The notes: a model not told the origin generated them from the letters alone. Numbered from the stretch's first letter, positions 47,683-61,572 are shown. The stretch is DNA of 64,000 nt from Idiomarina abyssalis (GCF_900116625.1 NZ_FPBE01000004.1:62001-126000), one strand, 5' to 3'. Numbers and translations: made by a program.

Positions 47683-48231
47683 TTATAAGGCATTTAAATA
47701 GGTTTGCCAGTCAAATTCACTGCCCGGGTCGGTCTTGCGGCCCGGAGCGATATCCTGATGGCCGACAATACGACGACGGTTTAATTTTGGGTATGTAGCG
47801 ATAAGCGCCTCGGTTACCTGGATTAATTGTTGATACTGTTGTTCAGTATAGGCGGTGTGATCGGTTCCTTCGAGTTCAATACCTATACTGAAATCGTTGC
47901 ACCGCCGACGCCCGCAATACCTTGACTGGCCAGCATGCCACGCACGCTTATCAAAAGGAACGTATTGTTCCAGCGTGCCGTCGCGGCGGATAACACAATG
48001 CGCGGACACTCGAAGTCCCTGCAGTATAGAAAAGTCCGGGTGCGTGTCGGTTTCCAGCTCACCCATAAACAATTGACGCACGTATGGCGTACCGTATTCC
48101 CCCTCGGGCAGGCTGATGCAATGAATAACCAACAGACTGATCTCGTCTGTCTGTGGACGTTCATCGTAGTGCGGCGACGGGTATTGAACTGCCGTTGTTA
48201 TTTTATGATTTTTTATCGGGTCGCTTTTCAC
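47683..48231 (-). CDS. ampD: 1,6-anhydro-N-acetylmuramyl-L-alanine amidase AmpD
   Basis: 182 residues of the amidase_2 fold. The zinc ligands lie in LVIHCISLP, in the KRAWHAGQS region and in GHQDIAPGRKTDPG. It removes the peptide from anhydromuropeptides in the cytoplasm during wall recycling. There is no signal peptide, as expected for AmpD. It is divergent from nadC, an order kept in many Gammaproteobacteria. Confidence 0.93.
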   Translation of the reverse strand: MKSDPIKNHKITTAVQYPSPHYDERPQTDEISLLVIHCISLPEGEYGTPYVRQLFMGELETDTHPDFSILQGLRVSAHCVIRRDGTLEQYVPFDKRAWHAGQSRYCGRRRCNDFSIGIELEGTDHTAYTEQQYQQLIQVTEALIATYPKLNRRRIVGHQDIAPGRKTDPGSEFDWQTYLNAL

Positions 48232-48283
48232 AGGCTCAACAAAACGGTAAAGTTTGCCCCCTAGTATCCGTATTGTCTGCTAA

Positions 48284-49171
<888 letters not shown>

Positions 49172-49245
49172 CTTACAGAGAAATAGAATTTACTAATTGG
49201 CCAGGGTAAGCCACAGTTTCACTGTTTTTAACAGGGAGCTGTCTC

Positions 49246-49713
49246 ATGCAGGATGCACATTCTTACCGTTTACCCGGAGCCGGTTTTAGCTTAATTGAAA
49301 TGATGGTCGTGGTGGCCATCATTGCCATTCTCTCCGCTATTGCGGTTCCGTCATATACCTACTATACGCAGCAGGCTAAAGTCAGTAAGGCGCTGGCTCA
49401 TGCTCAACCATTGCAACTGGGTATTGCCCTATGCTGGCAAATTGAGGGACAGTTAAACCAGTGCAATCAGGCCGGAAGCCAGGGCATTCCTGCACTTCCG
49501 GCACCACTACCTGATGAACTCAGTGATTTGAGCCTGACACAGGCGGCGGCAGTACGACTGACCCTGAACTCTGTCAGTATTAATAACCAACCTCTGCAAA
49601 TTGAACTGACACCCAATGCGGCTAATACGCACTTAGACTGGGGTATCGCCTGCTCAGACTATGGTGAGTCTCGCAGTGTCGTGCAAAACTGTGAACGTCA
49701 GGTAAGTTACTAA
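49246..49713 (+). CDS. pilA: type IV major pilin-like protein PilA
   Basis: 155 residues. A 13-residue leader ends in Gly before FSLIEMMVVVAIIAI, with Glu5 of the mature chain and the hydrophobic N-terminal helix used for assembly. The two C-terminal cysteines (IACSDYG and QNCERQ) would close the D-loop. GGGAG lies 8 nt before the ATG. It is processed by PilD, encoded three genes downstream, and its stop overlaps pilB. Confidence 0.93.
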   Translation: MQDAHSYRLPGAGFSLIEMMVVVAIIAILSAIAVPSYTYYTQQAKVSKALAHAQPLQLGIALCWQIEGQLNQCNQAGSQGIPALPAPLPDELSDLSLTQAAAVRLTLNSVSINNQPLQIELTPNAANTHLDWGIACSDYGESRSVVQNCERQVSY

Positions 49714-50996
49714 TGTCTGTTATCGGTCGCTGTTCACTGGCTCATCTGAAGCAGGTATCAGGTAGTACAGACGATCCGTTTCTTAAGCAACACGGGTTGC
49801 AGCCTTTTGCCAGTACTCAACACTGGGAGCTATTAATACAACAACCCGGTTTTCCACCGGTAGATGCCGTGCTGTTGAGCTTTTACAGCAATAAAAAAGT
49901 GATGGTACTTCGCGGGGAAGGTCAACTTCCGGGAGTCCGGCTAAGTCATGACTCCGTCGTCGATTATGTTGACCAACTGTTGCAGTACTGCGCGGCGGAA
50001 GGCCTGTCAGATATTCATATACAACCTCAGGAAAGTGGCATTACTGTGCGAGGGCGCATAGCCGGCGAGCTCTCTCGCTTAGATGTGCTGCCCGCAGACT
50101 TTGGGCAGCAGGTTTACTCCCGAATTAAGGTACTGGCTAATCTCGATCTCACTGAACTACGTCAGCCGCAAGACGGTCGTTTGTCGGTGCGTGCTGAGAA
50201 TAGCCGCCAACATGAGTTTCGCTTAAGTTGTTGCCCTGTCATTGGCGGTGAAAAGCTGGTGCTGAGATGCCTGCAGCCAACGCAGAGTATTACGCCCCTG
50301 CAGCAAACAGGGTTACTGGACGCGCAATACCGATGGTTTGCCCATTGCCTGAGTCAGCCACAAGGGTTAATTTTGGTTACCGGCCCGACCGGTAGTGGCA
50401 AAACCTCGACCTTATACAGCGCCATAAGTCAGTTAGACGCAGAGCGATGCAATATCTGCAGTGTTGAGGACCCGGTTGAAGTTCCCCTGCCCGGTTGCAG
50501 CCAAGTGATGGTCAATCATAAACAAGGGCTCACCTTTGCGTCTGTTCTCCGCGCCCTGCTAAGGCAGGACCCGGATGTCATACTGATTGGAGAGATTCGG
50601 GATTCTGAAACAGCAAAAATTGCAGTGCAGGCAGCGCAGACCGGGCACCTGGTTCTGACCTCGATGCATACGAACAGCTGTCTCGACAGCTTGAAACGCT
50701 TACAGTCTCTTGGCATCAACCCACTGGACATTCGCAGTTCACTCAGTCTTATTGTCAGTCAACGGCTATTTCCGGTACCCGCAACTGCTGAAAATAAGCG
50801 TCAAGCAGTGTTTGAGGTCGTCCCCTGGCAGGAGCAGGCGGAGAAATTCATCAACCTTAAGACAAATACAGCGGATCTGCGTCGTTATCTGGAATCATTG
50901 CAGCTGCCTGATTTCTCTCAAGCTTTGCAAAACTACATAGACGCAGGTCAGATCAACCGCAAAGAAAAAGAACGGTTCACCTATGATGCCGATTAA
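49713..50996 (+). CDS. pilB: type IV pilus assembly ATPase PilB, short form
   Basis: 427 residues against about 560 for standard PilB. The ATPase core is intact: Walker A GPTGSGKTS, Asp box EDPVE, Walker B RQDPDVILIGEIRD and the His box (QAAQTGHLVLTSMHT). The N-terminal MshEN-type domain is much reduced. The tetracysteine zinc motif normally found after SLIVSQRL is missing; that region reads FPVPATAENKRQAVFE. In these two ways it resembles E. coli HofB. It overlaps pilA by one base and pilC by 14. Confidence 0.88.
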   Translation: MSVIGRCSLAHLKQVSGSTDDPFLKQHGLQPFASTQHWELLIQQPGFPPVDAVLLSFYSNKKVMVLRGEGQLPGVRLSHDSVVDYVDQLLQYCAAEGLSDIHIQPQESGITVRGRIAGELSRLDVLPADFGQQVYSRIKVLANLDLTELRQPQDGRLSVRAENSRQHEFRLSCCPVIGGEKLVLRCLQPTQSITPLQQTGLLDAQYRWFAHCLSQPQGLILVTGPTGSGKTSTLYSAISQLDAERCNICSVEDPVEVPLPGCSQVMVNHKQGLTFASVLRALLRQDPDVILIGEIRDSETAKIAVQAAQTGHLVLTSMHTNSCLDSLKRLQSLGINPLDIRSSLSLIVSQRLFPVPATAENKRQAVFEVVPWQEQAEKFINLKTNTADLRRYLESLQLPDFSQALQNYIDAGQINRKEKERFTYDAD

Positions 50997-52158
50997 TCAC
51001 TGCTGGTACTGGCAAGTGGGTAAGCAGTGCGGGTTTATTCATGCCGATTCGGCACTCCAGGCAAAGCAACTGTTAGCGCAGCACAAAATAAACAGTGCGG
51101 CAGTAAAACCTTTGTCGGCCCACAAGCTAAAAGGCTATAAACCCCGTTTATCGCTTTGGTATGAGTTGCTGCAGCAAGTATCTGACCTACTCAGCAGCGG
51201 GTTACCGCTTGCTGAAGCATTACGACACAGTGTCTACGAGAGCCCATCCAGAGGATTGCGCTGGATGGTTGAAGACTGCATCCGTTGTATTGAGCGCGGT
51301 CTTGCTTTTAGCCGGGCGTTGCAGCTCTATAAAAACTGCTTGCCGGAAGAAGACATCATCGCCATAGCCTGGGCGGAGCAAACCGGCCAGCTTGCTCACA
51401 CCCTGCACCAGTTGCATCAGGTTGCCAAACGCCAAATGCTGCTCAAAAAGCAAATGAGCAAGGCGCTTCGCTATCCGGTTATAGTACTTTTAGTTGCGGG
51501 CGCCGTTTGCTTCATGATGATGGGTTGGGTACTGCCAAGTTTCGCACCGTTATTTAGTGAAGGGGAACTCCCGTGGCTGACCCGGATGTTACTTAACGCT
51601 TCGGATTTTCTGCGAGAACAAGCCGTGTCGATTCTTGGAATTGTTCTGTTCTTCTCAGCATCGTTGTATATGGTCAGGAAAAAGGCGCCTTTATTCTGGC
51701 AACGAGCCCTGTCTCAACTGCCTTTTATCGGGAAATTGTTGGAGGACATTAAACTCCAACAGCTTTTTCACCGTCTGGCTGTTGCCCTGAAGGCTGGTAT
51801 TGAAACGCGTCAGGCTCTTAACAGCACCGCGCATTCCCTGACCTGGCTACCTCACCGCCATGCTTTACGCTCTGTTCAACAAAGTGTCGAACAGGGAAAA
51901 GGCTGGGTAGACAGTTTCAGAGCAAGCCCTTTAAGTGAGCCTCGTACACTGAGCTTTCTCAAAGTTGCCGAACAAAACGGCAACGTCGATCAGGCCTTTG
52001 CCACGCTTGCCGATATTCGCCAACAACGCTTTGAACAAAACTGTGAGCGCTTGATTGGTCTGGCAGAACCCTTGCTGATGGTGGTTTTAGGCGGCATTAT
52101 AGGCACTCTGCTGGTCGCAATGTATTTGCCGCTGTTTTCTATGGGGCAGCAATTTTAA
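50983..52158 (+). CDS. pilC: type IV pilus inner-membrane platform protein PilC
   Basis: 391 residues. Two GspF/PilC domains with membrane segments near 166-190, 213-230 and 362-382. LLQQVSDLLSSGLPLAEALRHS and QLFHRLAVALKAGIETRQAL are the repeated GspF signatures. It anchors the assembly ATPase at the membrane. The start lies inside the pilB 3' end. Confidence 0.92.
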   Translation: MMPINHCWYWQVGKQCGFIHADSALQAKQLLAQHKINSAAVKPLSAHKLKGYKPRLSLWYELLQQVSDLLSSGLPLAEALRHSVYESPSRGLRWMVEDCIRCIERGLAFSRALQLYKNCLPEEDIIAIAWAEQTGQLAHTLHQLHQVAKRQMLLKKQMSKALRYPVIVLLVAGAVCFMMMGWVLPSFAPLFSEGELPWLTRMLLNASDFLREQAVSILGIVLFFSASLYMVRKKAPLFWQRALSQLPFIGKLLEDIKLQQLFHRLAVALKAGIETRQALNSTAHSLTWLPHRHALRSVQQSVEQGKGWVDSFRASPLSEPRTLSFLKVAEQNGNVDQAFATLADIRQQRFEQNCERLIGLAEPLLMVVLGGIIGTLLVAMYLPLFSMGQQF

Positions 52159-52176
52159 CCACGAAGGAACACAAGT

Positions 52177-53037
52177 ATGGAACACTTGCTCGCTGCTGAG
52201 TCGATACCAACTCTGGTGTTGGCGCTGATACTTGGCGCTGTTATTGGCAGCTTTTTGAATGTTGTTATTAGCCGGCTACCCATTCAGCTACAGCGACAGT
52301 GGCAGCGTGAATGTGCTGAAATGAACGGCACTCCATTAAAAGAGCTGGACCATTTTTCTATTGCGGTTCCCGGCTCACACTGCCCTGAGTGTAAAGCCTC
52401 CATAGCCTGGTACGACAATATACCGCTGCTGAGCTATTTGGTCTTACGTGCCCGTTGTCGCCACTGCCAGACTCATATTCCGCTAACCTACTGGCTGGTT
52501 GAGCTTATCAGCTGTCTGGCCTTTGGACTGGTCGCCTGGCACTTTGATTTTAGTCTTCCGGCTCTGGTTTATGTGACCGTATTTTCGCTGCTCATCTGCC
52601 TGTTTGTTATTGACTGGAACCATCAGCTATTGCCCGATCAGTTAACCTATCCGCTACTTTGGATTGCCTTGCTCTGGTCATTGTCACCTACCAGTGAACT
52701 CTCACCTGACTCCGCCATTATAGGCGCGGTAGCAGGATACCTGAGTTTATGGAGCATTTACTGGGCGTTCAAACTTGTTACCGGGAAGGAAGGAATGGGT
52801 TACGGCGATTTTAAGCTGCTGGCGGCCATTACCGCTTTTACCGGTGCAACTTTGTTGCCGGTTACCATTCTTGCCAGCTCAGTTTGCGGTGCCATAGTGG
52901 GCTTAGTCATGATTCGCGGCAAAGGCCGGTCACAGCCAATACCCTTTGGCCCGTTTTTAATTGGCGGCGGCATACTCAGCTACTTCTTTGGAACAGATTT
53001 ACTCTTTAGTTACTGGCGCTGGTTAGGAGGCGTTTAA
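52177..53037 (+). CDS. pilD: prepilin leader peptidase/N-methyltransferase PilD
   Basis: 286 residues with about seven to eight membrane segments. The N-terminal loop has the methyltransferase cysteines (HCPECKAS and ARCRHCQTH). The catalytic aspartates are in FVIDWNHQLLPDQLT and GYGDFKLLAA. It cleaves and N-methylates PilA. AAGGA precedes the ATG. Confidence 0.96.
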   Translation: MEHLLAAESIPTLVLALILGAVIGSFLNVVISRLPIQLQRQWQRECAEMNGTPLKELDHFSIAVPGSHCPECKASIAWYDNIPLLSYLVLRARCRHCQTHIPLTYWLVELISCLAFGLVAWHFDFSLPALVYVTVFSLLICLFVIDWNHQLLPDQLTYPLLWIALLWSLSPTSELSPDSAIIGAVAGYLSLWSIYWAFKLVTGKEGMGYGDFKLLAAITAFTGATLLPVTILASSVCGAIVGLVMIRGKGRSQPIPFGPFLIGGGILSYFFGTDLLFSYWRWLGGV

Positions 53038-53038
53038 A

Positions 53039-53647
53039 ATGACCTATGTTGTCGGTGTAACCGGAGGTATTGGTAGCGGCAAATCTGCAGCTACCGCTGA
53101 ATTCGAAAAGCTGGGTATTACCATTGTCGATGCCGATGTCGTTGCTCGCCAGGTTGTTATGCCGGGAACTCCCTGCCTGCAGGCAATTGCGGAGCACTTT
53201 GGAAACCAGTTATTGACTGAAGGGGGTGAGCTTAACCGCAAGGCGTTACGCCAAAGAGTCTTTTCTAACCCTCAGGAAAAGGAATGGCTGAATAAATTAC
53301 TCCACCCCGCGATAAGAGAAGAGATCATCAGTCAGCTTGAACAAGCTGACTCTCCCTACGTGATTTTGTCAGCTCCCTTGTTGTTGGAAAACGGTCTGGA
53401 AAAATACTGCCAGCGAGTGCTGGTGATCGATGTTCCTGAATCTTTGCAAATATCGAGAACTATTCAGCGCGATGACAGTCCTAAAAAAGAAGTGGAAGCT
53501 ATTATGAAGGCACAGCTAAGTCGCAGCGAGCGGCTAAAAAAAGCAAATGATGTGCTAAACAATGATGGCAGTCTGGAACAGCTGAAACAACAGGTACTTC
53601 AGTTACATCAGCGCTACCTGGCGGCAACCGTTGCACAGGAAAAGTAA
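53039..53647 (+). CDS. coaE: dephospho-CoA kinase
   Basis: 202 residues. P-loop GGIGSGKSAA, DADVVARQVV and LLLENGLE motifs are those of CoaE, which phosphorylates dephospho-CoA in the last step of CoA synthesis. It starts 1 bp after pilD, the arrangement of pilD-coaE-zapD-yacG known in Gammaproteobacteria. Confidence 0.97.
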   Translation: MTYVVGVTGGIGSGKSAATAEFEKLGITIVDADVVARQVVMPGTPCLQAIAEHFGNQLLTEGGELNRKALRQRVFSNPQEKEWLNKLLHPAIREEIISQLEQADSPYVILSAPLLLENGLEKYCQRVLVIDVPESLQISRTIQRDDSPKKEVEAIMKAQLSRSERLKKANDVLNNDGSLEQLKQQVLQLHQRYLAATVAQEK

Positions 53648-53687
53648 TACGCTATTATAGGAACAGAGTTCACCAATCGGCAATCGC

Positions 53688-54452
53688 ATGGCATCGACTG
53701 ATAACGACAACATTCTCTACGAATACCCTCTTCAGGAGCGCATGCGAACCTATTTGCGATTGGAGCACGGCTTTGAGCAGCTAAAAGCCAGTCAACTTTG
53801 TTTTGAAGAACAAGCTGAACCCTTCTTTAATGCGTTATTCGCCGTTACCGAGCTACTGGAACGCTTTGATATTCGGACCGAACTCAGTAAAGACTTAGAT
53901 CTCGATAAACAACGTTTGCAAAAATGGGAAGCGCATCCTGACGTTGACCGCGAAGCGCTGCGCAATACCATTCAGGAAATTGAGCAGTGTCTTAACCAGT
54001 TACAGGATATTCCAAAATACCTTCGGCAACTTAAAGACGATGCTCTGCTAGCCAGTATCAGGCAACGTTTTAGCCAACCCGGCATGAGCGGTTTATTTGA
54101 ATTACCACAACTGCAGCTTTGGTTAAGCCAGTCCACTGAAGACAAAGCCAAACAATGCGAAGAATGGCGCAAGACGTTAGCTTTTGTGGAGTTAGCTATC
54201 ACGCTGAAGCTGACGCTGTTACGCGAGCAATCTGTTTTTGTTCCCATGCAGCTACAAAATGGTTTCTTACAGGAAAGTTCGGATCAGCTACTGGCAATGT
54301 TGCGCATTAAAGTTCCTCGCTCAGCCAATATTTACCCCGTCATTAGTGGGCACAGACAACGTTTTACGGTACGATTCATGCCCTTACCGGGGGAGAGTAA
54401 TGAAACCTCTCTTCAAGACATTGAATTCGAAATCGCAAGGTGTAGTCCATGA
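53688..54452 (+). CDS. zapD: cell division protein ZapD
   Basis: 254 residues. [17 protein letters not shown] is the family's N-terminal signature. The mostly helical domain crosslinks FtsZ filaments at midcell. Its stop overlaps the yacG start (ATGA). ftsZ itself is at 60.3-61.5 kb. Confidence 0.94.
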   Translation: MASTDNDNILYEYPLQERMRTYLRLEHGFEQLKASQLCFEEQAEPFFNALFAVTELLERFDIRTELSKDLDLDKQRLQKWEAHPDVDREALRNTIQEIEQCLNQLQDIPKYLRQLKDDALLASIRQRFSQPGMSGLFELPQLQLWLSQSTEDKAKQCEEWRKTLAFVELAITLKLTLLREQSVFVPMQLQNGFLQESSDQLLAMLRIKVPRSANIYPVISGHRQRFTVRFMPLPGESNETSLQDIEFEIARCSP

Positions 54453-54643
54453 GTGTTAGCGTTAACTGCCCAACCTGCCAAAAACAAGTTGAATGGTCAG
54501 AAGAATCACCCGCCCGCCCCTTTTGCAGTGAGCGTTGTAAACTGATTGATTTAGGTGAATGGGCTAACGAAGAGAAAAGTATTCCTGGCGAGCCTGTTGT
54601 CATTGCTAATGATGATTACAACAACGACGAACAGGATTATTAA
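54449..54643 (+). CDS. yacG: DNA gyrase inhibitor YacG
   Basis: 64 residues with a C4 zinc site: CPTC near residue 8 and FCSERC near 26, followed by KLIDLGEWA and an acidic tail. YacG binds GyrB and blocks DNA binding in E. coli. It is the last gene of the pil-coaE-zapD run and overlaps mutT by 4 bp at the 3' end. Confidence 0.95.
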   Translation: MSVSVNCPTCQKQVEWSEESPARPFCSERCKLIDLGEWANEEKSIPGEPVVIANDDYNNDEQDY

Positions 54644-55056
54644 TAGGCGTTTAAAGACTGCATAATGCATTCAACAATGGGCTGGTTAGCTTCAGGAAAC
54701 TGAAATGCGTCAAGTTGGTTTTTATCAACCCAACACCAGTCCTGACCTTCTAACTGACGCACTTCACCGTCGTAAGCAAGAACCCACCAGACATCGAGTA
54801 AGACCCGTTTATCTTTATACTGATGCTCGATAACCGTTAGTGGGGCCATATCGGTCACATCAATACCGCACTCTTCTTTTAGTTCGCGTTGCAGCGCTTG
54901 CTGGACATTCTCTTCGGCTTCGACTTTACCGCCCGGGAACTCCCATTTTCCACCCTGATGTTGTTCAGGATGACGTTGGGCGATAAAAATTTCACCCTGT
55001 TCATTCTCAATAACGCCCACTGCAACATGTACAGCAGGCGATGCTTCGGTTTTCAT
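54640..55056 (-). CDS. mutT: 8-oxo-dGTP pyrophosphatase MutT
   Basis: 138 residues. The Nudix box begins GGKVEAEEN and ends RELKEECGI (G-x5-E-x7-REUxEExGU). It removes 8-oxo-dGTP and prevents A:T to C:G mutations. It lies 6 bp after secA, as in E. coli. Confidence 0.94.
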   Translation of the reverse strand: MKTEASPAVHVAVGVIENEQGEIFIAQRHPEQHQGGKWEFPGGKVEAEENVQQALQRELKEECGIDVTDMAPLTVIEHQYKDKRVLLDVWWVLAYDGEVRQLEGQDWCWVDKNQLDAFQFPEANQPIVECIMQSLNAY

Positions 55057-55062
55057 AGTAAC

Positions 55063-57783
<2,721 letters not shown>

Positions 57784-57816
57784 GAGATTGATTTATCCTG
57801 TGTTACTTTCCTGAAC

Positions 57817-57841
57817 AACAAAAGCGGTACCGAAGTACCGC
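57817..57841 (-). terminator. intrinsic terminator or attenuator between the M23 gene and secA
   Basis: On the minus strand GCGGTAC, a UUCG loop and GTACCGC form a perfect 7-bp stem followed by TTTTGTTGTT. It ends 34 bp before the secA start, so it ends the M23 transcript or attenuates readthrough into secA. Confidence 0.75.
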
Positions 57842-57866
57842 CTACGTTCTAAATTAATTTACCGAG

Positions 57867-58799
57867 TTATTTTGAGTCAGCTTTACGATACACAAATTGG
57901 TTAGGGTCAATTTGACGACCATTACGCAAAACTTCGTAATGAACGTGCGGGCCAGTAGAACGACCGCTACTACCCATTTCAGCAATTTGCTGGCCACGGG
58001 TGACAACATCCCCTACTGATACCGATAGCTTATCGTTATGTCCGTAGCGCGTTTTTAAACCACCGCCATGGTCAATTTCGACCAACATACCGTAACCGTA
58101 TCGGTCGCCCGCCCAAGTCACTACACCTGCGCCGGTAGCAATAATTTTGACGTCTTCATTATAACTGGCAAAGTCTAACCCTTTATGCATGGCTGGTGTG
58201 CCATTAAAAGGGTCTTTACGGACACCATACTGCGACGACAACCAACCATCTGAGATTGGGCGCCCCGCAATATAAGCATCATTATTAAGTTGGTGATTCA
58301 TCATCACAGATTCAAGTAGTGATAGCTGTTTTTGTTTGTCAGAGATTTGCGACAACATATCTTCAATTTCGCGAATAACGTCTGTACCTGAGCTTTGCGG
58401 CAACTCGGCAACTTCAATTTCCGGACCACCTATGGGCAGTTCCTGATTAAAGTTAAACTCGCCGTTATCCAAATTGGCAACGCCAGCTAAACGTTCCCCC
58501 AGAGCATCCAGACGACGCATTTGAGCTCTTAATTCACCCAGGTATACAGTCATTGCACCCAAACGCTTTTGGGTATCCTCTTTCAGGTCTTTTAATGCTT
58601 GCTCTTGTAGGACAAGCTTTTTCTGCTCTGCAGAAATTTTTGATTGCGCCAGTTCAGGATCGATTCCCTGATACTGCCATGGCTGCCAACTGGCAAGTCC
58701 GATAAAAGCAGCAATGCCAACATAGGACAAAAACCGACGTCGACTTAACCGAATACGAAAACGTACTTTGGAGCCTCGATAAAAGACTGATAAACTCAT
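57867..58799 (-). CDS. M23-family (LytM) peptidoglycan peptidase
   Basis: 310 residues. A basic N-terminus and membrane anchor (about 26-42) lead to a coiled coil (about 54-97) and a C-terminal LytM domain. Zinc ligands are in HKGLDFA and HVHYEVL; STGPHVHYE is the family core. It is likely anchored in the inner membrane and cuts or regulates cutting of peptide crosslinks. Its place beside secA and the lpxC-fts cluster suggests a link to growth or division. Confidence 0.88.
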   Translation of the reverse strand: MSLSVFYRGSKVRFRIRLSRRRFLSYVGIAAFIGLASWQPWQYQGIDPELAQSKISAEQKKLVLQEQALKDLKEDTQKRLGAMTVYLGELRAQMRRLDALGERLAGVANLDNGEFNFNQELPIGGPEIEVAELPQSSGTDVIREIEDMLSQISDKQKQLSLLESVMMNHQLNNDAYIAGRPISDGWLSSQYGVRKDPFNGTPAMHKGLDFASYNEDVKIIATGAGVVTWAGDRYGYGMLVEIDHGGGLKTRYGHNDKLSVSVGDVVTRGQQIAEMGSSGRSTGPHVHYEVLRNGRQIDPNQFVYRKADSK

Positions 58800-58833
58800 C
58801 TGAACTCTCTTATTATTTGCCTACTACGCAATT

Positions 58834-59292
58834 ATGTCACGACACCCGAAAACCCCATCAGAATGGCTCCGTTCCGGACAACGGACTTTGTCGACAACTT
58901 TACGACACTATGCACAGTTTGCCGCCCAACTTTCGCATTGGCAACAATTGTTTCAACAATGCGTTGATAAAAACACCAACCAACATTGCCAATTGCTGAA
59001 TATCCGTGATGGTCAAATGATCATTCAGGTGGATAACGGTAGTTGGGCAACCCGGCTAAAACTTCAGCAAGCGGCCATTATAACGCATTTTCGTGACAAT
59101 GCGACGGTCCCGGTACACAGCCTTTCTATTAAGGTGTCTCCGTCAATGAACAGTTTTCAGAAAACGATTAAAAATCAGAAGGATTCAAGCAGTTCAGAAC
59201 GCTTGTTAGCAATGGCGGAAGGCTGCGACGAGCCGTTGAAATCGGAGTTAAAAGCGTTGGCGGCAAAATTTACCGCCAACGATAAAGACTAA
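58834..59292 (+). CDS. dciA: DciA-like replicative helicase loader (DUF721)
   Basis: 152 residues of the DUF721 family. The N-terminal KH-like region holds [26 protein letters not shown]; the C-terminal part is charged and probably disordered. DciA helps load DnaB in bacteria that lack DnaC or DnaI. The position between secA/M23 and lpxC matches the location in other Gammaproteobacteria such as Vibrio. It overlaps lpxC by 4 bp at the 3' end. Confidence 0.82.
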   Translation: MSRHPKTPSEWLRSGQRTLSTTLRHYAQFAAQLSHWQQLFQQCVDKNTNQHCQLLNIRDGQMIIQVDNGSWATRLKLQQAAIITHFRDNATVPVHSLSIKVSPSMNSFQKTIKNQKDSSSSERLLAMAEGCDEPLKSELKALAAKFTANDKD

Positions 59293-60209
59293 GCTGTGGT
59301 TGTTGCTGGTGACCAAAAGGCGATAGGCGCTTTTTCCTGCTCACCGTCAAAGGTCACAAATTCCCACGCAGATTCTTGCGCTAATAAAGCCTGAAGTAAC
59401 TGGTTATTCAGTGCATGCCCTGACTTATAAGCACGCAGGTGACCCAGAATACTGTGTCCCCCCATGTACAAGTCACCAATAGCGTCCAACATTTTATGTT
59501 TTACGAACTCATCGTCGTAACGTAAGCCGTCACTGTTGAGAATGCGGAATTCATCCAGCACAACGGCGTTATCAAAACTGCCGCCCAGTGCCAGGTTGTT
59601 TTCCCGTAAAAATTCAATGTCTTTCATGAAGCCAAAGGTACGGGCACGACTAATTTCTTTTATAAAGGCATTAGCACTAAAGTCGATGCTGACTGTTTGC
59701 CCTGTGTCTGCAATAGCCGGGTGTTCAAAGTCGATAGCAAAGTCGATACGGAAACCATCGTGGGGTAGCAGTTCCGCCCACTTATCACCGTCTTCGACAC
59801 GCACCGGCTGTTTGATCCGGATGAACTTTTTCGCTGCTGACTGCTCTTCAATACCCGCGCTTTGTAGCAGGTAAACAAACGGGTGCGAGCTGCCGTCCAT
59901 AATTGGAATTTCATGCGAGTCGACTTCGATTATCGCGTTATCAATTCCAACGCCGGCCAGCGCAGCGAGCAAATGCTCGACGGTAGAGATGCGAACGTTC
60001 TCTTCGTTGATAAGACAGGTACACAGCTGCGTATCACGCACCCAGTCGGCCCGTGCTGGAATATCCACCACAGGATCAAGGTCCACACGACGGAATATCA
60101 AACCGGTATTAGCCGGCGCAGGACGTAAAGTAAGGTTTACTTTATTGCCTTTGTGCAGCCCAACACCCGTGGTTGATATTGCTTGCTGTAATGTACGTTG
60201 CTTAATCAT
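59289..60209 (-). CDS. lpxC: UDP-3-O-acyl-GlcNAc deacetylase LpxC
   Basis: 306 residues. It commits UDP-acyl-GlcNAc to lipid A synthesis using a catalytic zinc. Zinc ligands lie in [10 protein letters not shown] and [11 protein letters not shown]; the catalytic His is in [11 protein letters not shown]. The N-terminal [19 protein letters not shown] is typical. It follows ftsZ as in E. coli. A good promoter lies about 60 bp upstream. Confidence 0.98.
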   Translation of the reverse strand: MIKQRTLQQAISTTGVGLHKGNKVNLTLRPAPANTGLIFRRVDLDPVVDIPARADWVRDTQLCTCLINEENVRISTVEHLLAALAGVGIDNAIIEVDSHEIPIMDGSSHPFVYLLQSAGIEEQSAAKKFIRIKQPVRVEDGDKWAELLPHDGFRIDFAIDFEHPAIADTGQTVSIDFSANAFIKEISRARTFGFMKDIEFLRENNLALGGSFDNAVVLDEFRILNSDGLRYDDEFVKHKMLDAIGDLYMGGHSILGHLRAYKSGHALNNQLLQALLAQESAWEFVTFDGEQEKAPIAFWSPATTTA

Positions 60210-60270
60210 GGTACTTGTTCACCTACCTTTTCTATTCGGTTCGCCCTGGCTGACGCCAAAGCGGCCGCAT

Positions 60271-60300
60271 ATTATACGACATTTGTCATGGTTCGATCAA
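60271..60300 (-). promoter_or_regulatory. lpxC: sigma70 promoter of lpxC
   Basis: On the minus strand TTGATC (60300-60295) and TATAAT (60276-60271) are 18 bp apart, in the 124-bp gap between ftsZ and lpxC. Confidence 0.65.
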
Positions 60301-60333
60301 ATTTTACGCATACTTACACAGAGTTACGCCAAA

Positions 60334-61533
60334 TTAGTCGACCTGTTTTCGTAAAAATGCCGGAATATCCAGGTAATCGAGTTCTTTATCCTGTTTAGCT
60401 TTGGCAGCAGGCTGACGTTTTGGTTCAGCTTTTGCTTCCGCTTGAACTTCTTCCTGCTCTTCGTAACGAGGAGCCGCCGCACCGCGGTCTATATCACTGC
60501 TACGATATGCCGGCTGAGGTTCGCGCTTAGGCGCAGCCTGGCTGGTATTGTTCACCAGAGAAATATCCGGTTTACGCTCAGCGCCGATGCCGGTTGCAAC
60601 AACAGTAACGCGCAGTTCGTCGGACATTTCGGTATCGATAACGGTACCCACAATCACTGTAGCGTTATCTGAGGCGAAGGCTTTAACCGTATTACCGACG
60701 GTATCGAGCTCTTCAATGCTCATATCCATACCAGCAGTAACGTTAATTAATACGCCACGAGCACCAGACAAGTCGATGTCTTCCAGTAACGGGCTGTTAA
60801 TTGCCATTTCTGCAGCTTCCTGCGCACGGTCTTCACCGCTGGCAACACCGGTACCCATCATGGCCGTACCCATTTCCTTCATAACCGCGCGAACGTCGGC
60901 AAAGTCAACGTTGATAAGACCCGGACGAGTAATCAGCTCAGCAATACCCTGAACCGCACCCAACAATACGTTGTTTGCTGCGCTGAAGGCATCCAGCAAG
61001 CTGGTTCCACGACCCATAACTTTAAGCAATTTCTCGTTTGGAATGGTAATTAACGAGTCGACACTTTGTGCCAGTGCGTTAATACCTTCGTCGGCGACAG
61101 CCATGCGCTTTTTCCCTTCAAACGGGAAAGGCTTGGTCACAACGGCAACAGTCAGAATGCCCAGTTCTTTGGCAACTTCAGCAACCACAGGTGCTGCACC
61201 GGTTCCGGTACCACCGCCCATGCCAGCTGCAATAAAGACCATATCAGCGCCTTCTAAGTGGACTTTGATGTTCTCGCGGTCCTCTTCTGCAGACTGGCGA
61301 CCCACTTCAGGGTTGGCGCCAGCGCCAAGCCCTTTAGTGATGTCCTGCCCTAATTGAATGGTGACATCTGCCGTATGATTACGCAGAGCCTGCGCATCGG
61401 TATTGGCTGCAATAAACTGCACACCTTCAATTGATTCTTTTACCATGTGCTGAACAGCGTTTCCGCCGCCACCACCGACGCCAATCACCTTAATGACGGC
61501 TTCGCTTTCATAATTGTCCATCAGTTCGAACAT
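60334..61533 (-). CDS. ftsZ: cell division GTPase FtsZ
   Basis: 399 residues. GTP-binding tubulin signature [13 protein letters not shown] (about 106-118), T7 loop [11 protein letters not shown], a variable linker rich in Glu, Lys and Ala, and the C-terminal binding peptide [12 protein letters not shown] used by FtsA, ZipA and ZapD. It follows ftsA by 39 bp. Confidence 0.99.
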   Translation of the reverse strand: MFELMDNYESEAVIKVIGVGGGGGNAVQHMVKESIEGVQFIAANTDAQALRNHTADVTIQLGQDITKGLGAGANPEVGRQSAEEDRENIKVHLEGADMVFIAAGMGGGTGTGAAPVVAEVAKELGILTVAVVTKPFPFEGKKRMAVADEGINALAQSVDSLITIPNEKLLKVMGRGTSLLDAFSAANNVLLGAVQGIAELITRPGLINVDFADVRAVMKEMGTAMMGTGVASGEDRAQEAAEMAINSPLLEDIDLSGARGVLINVTAGMDMSIEELDTVGNTVKAFASDNATVIVGTVIDTEMSDELRVTVVATGIGAERKPDISLVNNTSQAAPKREPQPAYRSSDIDRGAAAPRYEEQEEVQAEAKAEPKRQPAAKAKQDKELDYLDIPAFLRKQVD

Positions 61534-61572
61534 AATAATTCTCCCTACCTGCTTTTAACGTGCTACCCCAAG

